Notes under the pieces: model-generated
The model's database searches: none
Told to the model about the DNA's origin: nothing
The model's input: the letters and a program-made list of their open reading frames with translations, nothing else
Origin: Isoetes taiwanensis
Taxonomy: Eukaryota > Streptophyta > Lycopodiopsida > Isoetales > Isoetaceae
Direction of reading: 5' to 3'
DNA: 64,000 nt
NCBI GenBank assembly: GCA_021234155.1
Contig: JAJEKV010000020.1
Location: 18,093,018-18,157,017, forward strand
In this document: positions 1 to 9,329 of the stretch, in pieces
How the letters are laid out: every line of letters starts with the position of its first letter
Position numbering within the stretch: position 1 is the stretch's first letter
Program-made: the position numbers and the translations under genes

Positions 1-964
1 TTAGGAGACTAACTCCGTCTTTTTCGAAGCCTGGTATATAGTTTAGTTTTCAATGATTCCTCATTCTTAGCCTTAGTTTATGGGTTCATTCAATTCTTAG
101 AGGGCGGGAAGGTAAGAATAGGTAGGTTGCGAGGTCTATGGAACCAAATCCGGCATGATTCGAGCCAGAAACTCAGATTTACGGTTCTCGAGCGTATTTT
201 TTGTGAAAATGGCGCGATATGATTTCGTATTTTTATGGGTATATCTTCAGAATATGCCATATTTTGGCATTTTTGAAATTCTCAAGCATGGTTCTAAAGG
301 TCTCTATAGGAAAAAGCAAGGAATACTTGGAAATTTTTGAGACCATGGAAATTTTGCATACTTGGGATGGAATCATAGAATATTCTAGGGCATTTTTAGG
401 TCTTGAGTAGGGACATGCCATGAGGTGCAAAGGTAGGAGAAGGAAAATGAATGATGGTCACCAAGGTGAGGAAATATGGCATGAGAAAGGCTAGAACAAT
501 GGGGTCCCATGAGGGTGTGCAAAGAAAAGGAAAATATGGCTAGACAAGTATTTGAGATAGGCAGATTTGGCAAATATAGTAGAAAAGTGGCACAATGGTT
601 AAATAAAAGGGAATGGGAATGAGACATGGATATAGAGGTGGGAAAGAGGAGAGAATCATAATTTGGTACCATATATATAGGAGTCTTCCAAACTCTTATC
701 TTCCAAACTTCAAAAGATGTCTTCCAAACTTCATAACCCAGATTCTTCTAGAGTATAATCTTGACTAAGCATTTGACCCTAAATAAAATACCTCTTGTGA
801 ACTTTTAACTTGAGCTATTGTTGACCTGAGAAGTGAACATCCTTTGACCTCCATATCAATATTGAATACCAAGATCTTCCAAACTTTGACCTAGTCTTTC
901 AAGATGAATTGACCTAGTTTGAATGCATAGATCACAATTAGCATGTTGCCCCTTGGGGGCAACA
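1..964 (-). repeat. E0: partial LTR of a Ty3/gypsy element (minus orientation)
   Basis: The stretch aligns by eye with the E7 LTR (about 52886–55052) and ends in the same terminus, a short inverted repeat reading ...TTGGGGGCAACA, so the LTR 5' end on the minus strand is at 964. The rest lies left of the window. What follows 964 is not the polypurine cassette seen inside other elements, so 965 should be flanking DNA and GGGGC at 965–969 the expected target duplication. A TATA-like TATATA is at 35–40 (minus-strand sense ACTATATACC), the same place as in related LTRs. It may be a solo LTR or the 5' LTR of a minus-strand element. The ORFs inside are chance. Confidence 0.85.
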
Positions 965-1442
965 GGGGCTGGCATAACATAAGATTGTCTTAGGTTGAGG
1001 GGGGTATTTGTATGTGGAAATGGTATTTTGGTGACGTCAATAATAGGGGTTTGGCATTGCTATGGTTGAGCGGGCCAGGTCGAGGGTTTCTCATTTTTAG
1101 AAGCCCTGTTCTGGCAAGGGCTTCGTGACCGTGTGGAGGCGATGGAGCAGAGGAGGGGCAGTTTCACATACGGTGGTGAAGGTCATGGCTATGTCCTCTG
1201 GGAGTCACAGATGAGTCCGGTGTTTATATCTTGGTGCTGTGGCTGTGTCTTGGGTATCGTTGATTGTGGAAGAACCTTGTGAAGTCGCCTTCGTGTCTTT
1301 GTTCTGCTTATGTTGAGGAAGTGTTGATCAGGGCTGGGATAACAGGAGTTCTTCGCCTTCATCTGCTTGTCCTCCTTATCTGTTTGCTGCTGCAATTGGC
1401 TTGTGGTTTCGGGCCTGCAAGTGGTTTTGCAATTGAGGTAAG
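965..1442. other. Non-repetitive stretch upstream of the HUH ORF
   Basis: No LTR similarity and no recognisable protein. It is richer in G+C than the LTRs. A good splice-donor match, GAG|GTAAGA, lies at 1435–1443 and overlaps the first ATG of the HUH ORF. The upstream part could therefore be a leader exon, with the true start of the HUH protein elsewhere. An in-frame TGA at 1434–1436 closes the HUH frame on its 5' side. Confidence 0.4.
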
Positions 1443-2462
1443 ATGCTGAAGAGGGCAGCTAGGTGTAAGAAACAAACTCTGCCTCCTGAGGCCAAATTTC
1501 CTTGTGTTGATGATGCTTTTTCTGTGGGGAATACAGAGGGGAGGTGTAAGGATAGGGGTAGATTAGATAGTGAGGATGAGGGCAGTGGGTTGCTGGATGT
1601 GAGCCTTACTTTGGGATATGCTGGGAGTGATGTTCCCCTTAGCATGTTTGACAGACTTGTGGATTATTTGAAGAGCCAGACTGTTGCAGGGGCTGTGGCC
1701 CTTGAGAGGGGATCTGAGCTGGATCACTTGCATTGCCAAGGAGTGCTGAGAACCATGTTGAAGACGCCTCGTGCTGTGAATGCTGCCATCAAGAAGTTTT
1801 TTGGCTGGGGATCCAAAAAGCCAGCAGGCATCCTCCTCATCTACAAGCCCCTTAGGAACACAAGGATGCATTGCTTTGAGAGACTGGTTGGATATTGCCT
1901 GAAGGACTTTGGGAAAGTCCACTTCAAGGTTTGCCTTCATAATGTCAGTGAGAAGCAGATCGAGATGGGCAAAGATCTCTATCTGCTTCATGGTGCAGGT
2001 GATCTCAAAAGTGTTATAGTGTTGGACAACAAAAACTTGTTGCATAGAGCCCATCATTTAAAGTACCATGGCAGGAAGCAGCTGTCTGCCTCCCTCATGT
2101 ACACTGTGTGTCGGATGCTCAAGACTGGAAAGTTCATTCTATCTAGCCAGTAGATCTTGCCTACTAATTCTGCATTTATTTCAGAGCATCGTGTGAAAGC
2201 ATGGAGAATAACTCTTAATTCGTGACAAGCCATGCCCAGTGATGTGCGTCGTGTGATATTCAATGTCCCTGCAGGTATGCAACTCGTGGAGCGATTAGAT
2301 AAGGCAAGGAAGAGATATTATGATGGTGCATGCAGCCCTGGAGATGGAGATGAGGGGTTTGTTGACATTGCTGACGAGGAGTTCAGGCCTGGGATGGAGA
2401 AAACATCGAAGCAGCCTGATTTCATTCCCCTGGACTCCATTGATTACACGATGGCTATCAAC
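1443..2462 (+). pseudogene. Rep/replitron-like HUH endonuclease, interrupted by two in-frame stops
   Basis: The first open segment (1443–2153, 236 aa) carries the three Rep-type HUH motifs in order: SLTLGY at residues 54–59 (motif I-like), HLHCQG at 95–100 (the two metal-binding histidines H95 and H97), and GYCLKD at 150–155 (Y151 as nucleophile, YxxKD arrangement). HUH enzymes nick single-stranded DNA through a 5'-phosphotyrosine link and start rolling-circle-type replication or transposition. The frame continues unchanged after a TAG at 2151 and a TGA at 2223 to 2462, adding about 100 residues including an acidic stretch, so the ancestral protein was at least 340 aa. No helicase motif is visible. 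The nearest match I can name is the replitron HUH family of eukaryotic transposons; a CRESS-virus-derived Rep is the alternative. A splice acceptor-like TTTATTTCAG ends at about 2192, so splicing around the stops cannot be excluded. Confidence 0.68.
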
Positions 2463-2501
2463 TGATGGCATGCTTGCATTTCTTTGCTTCATGTTTGCAA
2501 G

Positions 2502-2504
<3 letters not shown>

Positions 2505-2535
<31 letters not shown>
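2505..2535. repeat. Poly(T) run of 31
   Basis: An uninterrupted run of 31 T lies between the HUH ORF and the downstream ORF. It could be the reversed poly(A) of a retroposed sequence or a simple slippage tract. Its length may be unreliable in the assembly. Confidence 0.95.
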
Positions 2536-2536
<1 letters not shown>

Positions 2537-2589
2537 TATGGCTTCATTGCTGCAGGTGTAGAGTACTGATTTGATGTGCATGCAGGGAC

Positions 2590-3057
2590 ATGCCTGTGCC
2601 AATGCCCTCTGTTACCCATGTGGAGAATGGGCAGCAACAGGCGGTGGAGTCCTTCACTCCTCCTGATAGGCCTCCTGAACCTCCACTCCCTGAGGCCCCC
2701 TCCAGGGAAAACCTGATTTCCACTAGCCTTCCACATCCTGTTGTAGCATCTCCAGATGCAGAGCGGGCCCATGTGGCATCTGAGCTGCTGACCAATATTG
2801 TGAACATAAACACCCTTGCAGAGACAGTTGCAGCTTCTGTGCGCTTGCTTTGTATGCAGCTGGGCCGCCTATTCCATGAGCTGGAGGAGACTATTGGAAG
2901 TATGGACTGGGATGAAGTTGCGGTCTCGGCGGGGGAGAGGCAAGCTCCGAGGAGCCACATGAACTTGGCACGCGCGTTGCTGTTGCGGGAGTTGAGGCAC
3001 ATTAATAGGATGCTTCTGAAGTTCTTAGGTTTGCCTTCTCATGTATTCTGCCTCTAG
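2590..3057 (+). CDS. Unrecognised proline-rich ORF, 155 aa
   Basis: I do not recognise the family. The ATG follows a possible splice acceptor (GTGCATGCAG ending about 2585). Residues about 22–36 are rich in Pro and Glu (PPDRPPEPPLPEAP). The second half looks helical and leucine-rich, with RALLLRELRHINRMLLKFLGL near the C-terminus split here by description only as positions about 126–147. Composition matches the HUH region rather than the AT-rich LTRs. It lies 125 bp downstream of the HUH frame but in a different frame. It could be a second protein or a C-terminal exon of the same old element. An antisense ORF of similar length covers it, so coding status is uncertain. Confidence 0.35.
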   Translation: MPVPMPSVTHVENGQQQAVESFTPPDRPPEPPLPEAPSRENLISTSLPHPVVASPDAERAHVASELLTNIVNINTLAETVAASVRLLCMQLGRLFHELEETIGSMDWDEVAVSAGERQAPRSHMNLARALLLRELRHINRMLLKFLGLPSHVFCL

Positions 3058-4007
3058 CAATTGAGCAGGGAAAGGACAGGTTGGCTAGGAGGCATGCACA
3101 GGCATTAAACATCACGAGCAATTGATCTGGACTGTTCTGTTATGGGATTGTGATTCATTTTATGTTATTGTTTTCTTTCTAGTTGCATTGCACTGTGTGG
3201 TTGTAGCATGCATTCTGCATTAAGAAAATTAAAAAGTTTAAATGGTGATGTATTTGCATTTGCATTTGCATTTGTGTGCTTGAGCACTTGCATGGGATTA
3301 GCCCCTTGGCATCATGGGACCGACTTATGTCGGTGGGGTTCAAGTCCCCATGCTTCGTCGTGTTCTTCCTCTATTTGTTTTGATGGACATCATGGCTGCT
3401 GTGTGGATCTCCTTGTGAACCACCTCTGTGGTTGTCTGTGTTAGAAGTGGACATTTTGTTGCAGTCAACCATACTATTGAGCAGCAATGGAGTTGCTGTA
3501 ACTTGTTCACAAGGCATGCTTAGTTGCTGTTAAGTACCACGTACATACTTGTTTGACTTCAACTGAATACATTTGAGACCACCTTTGGGTGACGTGGAAA
3601 ATGGGGTTTCACCCCATCTTATTTTTTGATGGACGGTCGTGGTTTGTGGGTTTTGGATATTCTGTGGAATATGCCTTGGATCAAGGAGTATGTGGATTAG
3701 ACGAGTATGTGAATATAGGAAAGGAATGTTCGCGGAGGCCTTGGCCGCCGTGAAGATTCCATTCGTTCTTAATCTGTTCAATATGTATTGCAACTATATC
3801 TTTATATTCAATTCAAGTATTATCGCGTCATGTTCAAGTTTTATTCCCCGCCATTGATCTGGCGAATATTCTCCATATTGTGCTAGATCAATGGCCATTA
3901 GAATTTTGGGAGAAAAAAAATGCATGCCAATGCCAATGGTGTAGAACGAACCTATGGTTGAAGCAAAAATAAAAAAGAAGCAAAATAAAAAAAAACCACC
4001 GGTGCAC
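3058..4007. other. Non-coding host stretch with a tRNA-like box and hairpins
   Basis: No supported protein. At 3295–3353 there is a B-box-like GGTTCAAGTCC inside a perfect T-arm-like stem (TGGGG/CCCCA), preceded by a 4–6 bp stem (ACCGAC/GTCGGT) and an A-box-like TTAGCCCCTTGGC. This resembles a tRNA-derived SINE head, not a tRNA gene. At 3599–3616 lies a small palindrome (ATGGGG/CCCCAT). At 3850–3895 an 11-bp perfect inverted repeat (GCCATTGATCT/AGATCAATGGC) encloses 24 nt. Confidence 0.45.
3252..3275 (+). repeat. (TTTGCA)n microsatellite
   Basis: Four consecutive TTTGCA-type units. Confidence 0.85.
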
Positions 4008-4115
4008 CTAATCCTGCCATAGCACAAACCAGTAGAGCCTTCTGCCATAGCACAATCCTACCATAGCACAAACCGGCAGAGCCTTCTGCCATAGCGCCAT
4101 AGCCTTCTGCCATAG
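4008..4115. repeat. Degenerate tandem repeat (CTGCCATAGC-type units)
   Basis: The block repeats CTGCCATAGC together with CACAAACC and GAGCCTT several times at irregular 10–50 bp spacing, consistent with local slippage duplication. Confidence 0.7.
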
Positions 4116-5037
4116 CCCACCGAATCCCTGCATGAATTACAAGACCAACCGACCGCATCTGAATTAGAAGACCTACTGGCCTGATGCTTCTGGCAAACAA
4201 CCTGTAGGAAGAGGCTGGGGTTTTTGAACCTGCGGGTCAGCCTCAGGGCTTCAGCAGTCGGCTTCATAAGCATAACAAATGGATTCTGTCATCATCTCTT
4301 TCAAATCTTCCATTTTCCAAAAGTAAGCGACTGTACGAGGCTTTCAAAGGTAATGATGATTACTTACAGGCATGTGCCCATTCTGAAATCCATATGAGAG
4401 AACTGTAGGTCCCTTTCAAACTGGCGTATCCGGCATATCCACAGCCCGCAGCTGTGCTCCTGCCCGCTGCCCACCAGCCTTCACATGTTTTCAAAATTCG
4501 AACCTTTGAGACACATGAATAATTTTTCAAAGGAACCCAACCAAAATTATAAATTCATTCCTTAAGCCAATTAAGCTCCTCAGAGTTGGCTAAATATACC
4601 CTTTTCTATACAATACCATACCGAAATCTTAGTCCTAACCATTGTCAAAATACCCTTTCCCAATACGAAACGAATTGGGCAAACTATATTATGTCCTAAC
4701 GGTCACAAATTCCCAGCTAGACAACTAACTTTTGGACCACATTTTGACCCTATGCTAGAAGACTTAGAGCTATGTTGAAATATGTTGGAAATAACTTGGT
4801 TCTTGGTCACTAATATTTCTCTTTCCAATCCTCATGCCCTTACTCAAATAAACGGTGAAGATTGTGCTTGGATCATGCATCAATCTAAGACCATGCGGGA
4901 TTTGAACCCGCGCTATTGCCTTGCATTCCTGAGCACATACGATACATGGATGCTGTGCTCAACGACCATGAGATGCCCACTATTAAGGATAAATGTGAAA
5001 GTATGAACCAAAAGTATTATAAGGTGCAGCAACATAC
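4116..5037. other. Non-coding stretch downstream of the ABCG exons
   Basis: I see no supported gene on either strand. On the minus strand, 4893–4909 forms a T-arm-like stem-loop (GCGGG TTCAAAT CCCGC). The 7-nt acceptor partner is missing upstream, so it is at most a tRNA fragment or SINE-like piece. Further 3' exons of the transporter would be expected here on the minus strand but none is recognisable. Confidence 0.4.
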
Positions 5038-5711
5038 GATTGAGATAAGCTAAGGCCAATGTGAAAAGCACATTGAACATGTGAACAAATCCAAGAAGAG
5101 CTCGAATACCAATCCAATACCAGTATGCTTCATTGTGTAAACCACGATTTTTTAGCACTACATAACCAGTACTTCCATTGCCCTATGTCTTCAGTAAAGA
5201 AGGAGGAATGACTCAAGAAAGTAAAGAAGAAGGAATGACTCAAGAAGCAACTCAACAGTACTTTACTTCAGTAAGTTTAATCTATCTAATAACTACAATA
5301 AAATTATCTTATGATGCAAGCGTTCTATAAAATATCAACCTATTGAGAAAAAAAATGAAAATACCTGGTTCCACTCAAGTGAAAGCATTTCATTCACACT
5401 TATTGCATTTTGAGCACACATTAGGGGAAACGCCCAATATCCCCAAACCCACCAATTAAGTATTCTTTCCGTGAAAGCATTCCAGATTTAGCACCTAAAC
5501 TTAGATCTAGGTTCTGATCATTATACTCACCTCTTGGAATAATAAACCCCCCTAACAAGAATATTATCAGAAGTGCAAATGCACCGCCAGTATTTGCTAA
5601 AACCATAGTGCGGCAGGCACCAGCTATTAGACGCAACATAGAAGACGACATTTCTTTGATGTACAATAAAAAGCAGTAAAGATTGCTGAAGGGATCTGTC
5701 AGGTGGAAAGC
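5038..5711 (-). pseudogene. PDR-type ABC transporter (ABCG) fragment, three exons
   Basis: Three minus-strand blocks match the second transmembrane domain of plant PDR/ABCG full-size exporters. Exon A (5711–5531) has SLLLFIVHQ, then after a one-base frame change RTMVLANTGGAFALLIIFLL and GGFIIPRG, followed by a GTGAGT donor. Exon B (about 5453–5365) has WWVWGYW and AQNAISVNE, ending CAG|GTAT. Exon C (5182–5038) starts after an AG acceptor and has LKNRGLHNEAYWYWIG and LFTLALAYLN, ending before GTATGT. These proteins export lipids or secondary metabolites across the plasma membrane. The E2 insertion cuts exon A at its 5' edge; 28703–28755 is the displaced upstream flank. The frame change in exon A and the missing neighbours argue for a dead or fragmentary copy, but splice sites survive, so a very long intron-rich gene extending past the window is possible. 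Confidence 0.82.
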
Positions 5712-5922
5712 TGTTGACCCTCAACCTGGCTAGAGAGTCAAACACAAGAAGCCAACTTGAGTTTATGCTCAAGTTGGGGTTAGAACCTCCAGATCACTTA
5801 AGGTGATCAGTCTACACAAGAATTTCTCAAAGAAAAAGCTCAAATATCAAGCATTCATACCTTTCCCAATACAAGAATATGGGACCCTCACTCAAATTGA
5901 TGTAGCTCTCGTAGGTGGATTG
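5712..5922 (-). repeat. E2 3' LTR, distal piece (U5 side)
   Basis: It matches 26756–26966 of the other E2 LTR up to the E1 insertion point. Its outer end in minus sense is a hairpin TTGACTCTC / GAGGGTCAA with GCCAGG in the loop. The last five bases GATTG (5918–5922) are the E1 target duplication. Confidence 0.95.
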
Positions 5923-7974
5923 TGTTGCCCCCAAAGGGCAACATGCTAATAGAAATTTGTTTATTCAAGCTAGGTCAACTCATTTCAGAAGACTAGGTCA
6001 AAGTTTGGAAGATTCTTGTCATTCAACATTGATATGGAGGTCAAAAGGTGTTCATGCTTCAAGTCAAAAAATGCTCAAGACTTAAACTTCACAAGAGGTA
6101 CTTTATTTGAGGTCAAATGCTTAATCGGGAATATGCTCTAGAAGATTCTGGGTTATGAAGTTTGGAAGACATTATTTGAAGTTTGGAAGTTGAAGTTTGG
6201 AAGACTCCCTTATATGTGGTTCCACCCCTGTCACCCACCTTGCCTAGCCATTTTCTTTCCATATCCATAACTTATCTGCCAATTACCCCATGGCATTTCC
6301 CCTATGTACTCTTCATGACCACTTTACACTATTGCCCTCAAAAAAATTGCCATAAACATTTACCCCACTACCCCCATTGTTGCACTTTTGGCTCAATATT
6401 GTCTTCCTACCCATTATTCACTCTTTTGCCATGCTTGCTTTGCCATAATTACCATCTCCCTCAAATCCCCTACCATTTCCCTCAATGTGCCATCACTTTG
6501 TCCATCCAAAAATCTACCTAAGCCTTTGTTTTTAAAAATACCATTCCCCATTATTTCCTTTGCCCCCCAAATGTTCCTTCATGAATTCTTTTGTCTTCAT
6601 TCTTGTGTCATCATATTCATAGTGGCATATTCCTAATCTTGCCTAAAGATGCCCCAAAGATTCCCTATTCTTTTTACACGTGTGGACATTCTTCTCCATG
6701 GTCCATGAGTTATAATCCCTTTCAATATTTTTGGGTAAAAGCCTTTAAACCATTGGCCAAGCTTTCAAAAATGGTCAAATACAGCATATTCCAGGTATAT
6801 GCGCTCAAAAATACGGGACCGTATCGCGGAATTCTTGAGAAAATACCTTCAACGAACCCTAATTATGGAAACTTGCTCGAATCATGCCGGAATGGAAGCA
6901 ATTAACTCTGAAACCTACTATTTCTGCATTTCCCGCTCTTAAGCATCTTATCAAGCCTAAATTTAAGCCCTAATATGCTGAAACCGTTAAACCATACCGG
7001 GAGACAATAACAGAAGATTTTCGAAGGCCCAAAAGTATTCAGATCATACATTGATCATTGCTGAGCAAGATCTGAACGATCCTTGAAGTTCTTGAGCTCT
7101 CCTCAACTGGATCTACAAGATTTAGTTGACATTACTTTCAGAAATTACCTTATGACTTTTGATGATTATTTTCTTGTACTTGAAGCTATGAAGCATCCTT
7201 ATCTGTTATTATCTTGATATATTTACCTTCATATCAATCCAAATTGACTGTCAAGTTGTTGAATTTGTCTCTGATATTTTCCTTAGTAATTCGTGCCACA
7301 AAAAATTCTATAGAAAAATCCCTGAGTGTTTTTAACACCTTCGGCCTATTTGCCACCTATCCTTGGGATTTGAGAAAGCCAAAGCAGTTGGAATCATTCA
7401 AAAATACCAAGTACAGATCAAATTCAAAAAAATTGCTCTCGGGTTTGAACTGTTTTTTACTGTATTTTGCCAAATCCAGTCACAAAAAATACCTCTACAC
7501 CTCCAAATGAGGATTTGACTGCTTGCCTCTCTTCCCTAGCACCATTGCAACCTACCTGCTTTGGAAATTCTCAAAAAAGTGATTGGCAACTCCAAATCTC
7601 AATTTCTGATCACTGTTTTCTACATTTGACCTCTATTGACCAAAATTTGACCCCACTTTGAACTCGAATAACTCACAGATTAAATCTCTGACTTGGTCAG
7701 AGACTTTACTGTTGGGTATCTATAACTTTTTTGACCAAGTCTACAGTATCTGACTCGAAAAATCAATCTGCATTCCAACACCACAATTGTTTTGGCAAAG
7801 GTGCCACTTTTTGAAAATGGGAAAGGTATAGAACTCAAACTTTTTGAACTTTTCTTTGAAATTTTCTTGCATAGACTGATCACCTTAAGTGATATGGAGG
7901 TTCTAACCCCAATTTGAGTGAAAACTCAAGTTGGATCCTTGTGGTTGACCTTTAAGCCAGGTTTAGGGTCAACA
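5923..7974 (+). repeat. E1 5' LTR
   Basis: It runs from TGTTGCCCCC to GGGTCAACA. The 5' terminus folds as TGTTGCCC / GGGCAACA. The 3' terminus folds as GTTGACC / GGTCAAC (7944–7973) with GCCAGG in the loop; upstream are two more inverted repeats (7878–7893 and 7908–7934). Compared with the 3' LTR, a short deletion at about 6993–6998 removes the ATATATAC promoter-like motif. ORFs of 60–112 codons inside are not genes. Confidence 0.96.
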
Positions 7975-7977
7975 TCT

Positions 7978-7995
7978 TGGAGGTTCTACCGAGAT
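7978..7995 (+). other. E1 primer-binding site
   Basis: TGGAGGTTCTACCGAGAT begins 3 nt after the LTR. Its complement, ATCTCGGTAGAACCTCCA, ends in CCA and resembles a tRNA-Gln T-arm plus acceptor. The same site, with C or T at two positions, follows every 5' LTR in the window (E2, E3, E4, E5, E8, E9). Confidence 0.85.
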
Positions 7996-8015
7996 CTTCC
8001 TGGATCTCAGAACTC

Positions 8016-9279
8016 ATGGCTCCAAAGCAAAAATTTCCAGCAGAATCAGAACCATTGGAGGATGTTGATGTATCAGATCATTGCAGAGAAAGGCCATTGC
8101 CTTCAAGTTTCTCAACTAGCTTACTTCAAAACATGCCATACCAGTTTGAGTTGAATGTCCCTGTTCCCTTGCCTACCTTTGATTCCAGCATGAGTGCTAA
8201 CCACTTTTTGAGAATATTTGAAGACTATTACAGGGATTATGGTTTCAAGAAAGGATGCAAGCTTTCAGAATTTGAAAAATGTTTCAAAGATGAGAGTGAA
8301 GCTGGGATGAACTTGTCAAGAAGTACCACTTCATGGGATGAACTTGTCAAGAAGTTTCTGGATAGATTTGGTAAGTTAGCTGCTCCACAAGATTTGGTTA
8401 ATGAACTGCAAGGTTTTTCTATACATGCAGGAGAAAGTGTGAATCAGTACAAGGAAAGGTTTAGTACATTCATGAGCAGGTGTCAAAAAGCACAAGTCAC
8501 CATCCCAACTCTGTTTTTAGTTACTGCCTTTATTAATGGTCTGCAAAGAAGACCAGATATCCAAAGAAAGTTGCTCAAAATCCAAGCTGCTGAAGGGTTT
8601 GATTCCATTTACAAAGTCTTTGCCAAAACCACTGATCTAACCCAGATGCTCTCTACTTTGCCTGATAAGCACTATGCTCCTCATCATACTCCTGACCCGT
8701 TTTACCCTGATGCTACTGATGCACATTATGATCATCATCCTTCTATTCCAGTTTATGCCATACAAAAAGAGAAAAAGAAATCCAAAGAGGAGGAAGCCAA
8801 TTCTCAAGTTGCAGAGGTCAAGTCAGACCTATCCAAGGTTACTGAAGCCTTAGCAGAAATAACCAAACAATTGGTTGAACTCAAGGCTGCAAAACAGTAA
8901 AACTACCCCTGAATGTATTCATTGCAATAGGAATTCTCACCCATCAGAAATATGCTATTGGCAAGTGTGCCCCAAATGTAATAGGAAAGGCCACTTTGGA
9001 AAGGAATGTCCTGTTTGTTCTTTTTGTAAAGAGGTTGGCCATACTGATGCTAGGTGTGCTGTTAAGGAATATTTTGCTAAGCAGGAAAAAGAGAAGAGAC
9101 CAGAGTCCAAACCCCCTGTGAGATTTGCTGAACCAAGCACCTCTATAAGATTTATTCAAGCTACAGAAGTTCCTAAATTTGAAGAAGTTATGGTGGTGCA
9201 AACTAGAAGCATGAATGAAGCTCAAGTACATGCTGAACCAAGTAGGCATTCTCTTGCCTGGGCCTGTACCACACTGTAG
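8016..9279 (+). pseudogene. E1 gag (capsid and two CCHC knuckles), frameshifted
   Basis: The start MAPKQKFPAE at 8016 is shared with E2, E8 and E9. The capsid region (PYQFELNVPVPLPTFDSSM, then the retrotransposon gag core with FLDRFGKL and AGESVNQYKERFSTF) runs to 8900, followed by a lysine-rich linker. A frame change near 8890 moves the nucleocapsid part to another frame (8875–9279), with CPKCNRKGHFGKEC and CSFCKEVGHTDARC, both CX2CX4HX4C. Between about 8310 and 8350 the usual GAWLTYEKLMG segment is replaced by a 20-bp direct repeat (GGGATGAACTTGTCAAGAAG). The product would package element RNA; this copy cannot make it intact. Confidence 0.92.
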
Positions 9280-9329
9280 TGGAATCACCTTCTCAAACCA
9301 TAGCTCCACCCCTCAAAGACAAAAATATG

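Noticed and set aside
1264-1449. 61-codon ORF upstream of the HUH ORF
   Set aside because: No motif; it overlaps a splice-donor-like site and looks like leader sequence.
2544-3002. Antisense 152-codon ORF ending at the poly(T) run, suggesting a retrocopy on the minus strand
   Set aside because: No recognisable protein and no target duplication found; the run alone is not enough.
4893-4970. Minus-strand tRNA gene
   Set aside because: The T-arm is perfect but no matching acceptor or D-arm can be found.
5421-5772. Two overlapping minus-strand ORFs as separate genes
   Set aside because: They are two frames of one ABCG exon separated by a one-base frame change, plus LTR sequence read through at the right end.
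6183-6905. ORFs of 82–112 codons inside the E1 LTRs, repeated at 14422–15149
   Set aside because: They recur only because both LTRs are copies, have low-complexity composition, lie in U3 and match no protein family.
9215-9309. Programmed frameshift between gag and protease in E1
   Set aside because: E4 and E5 have gag and protease in one frame, so the break in E1 is a mutation or consensus error.
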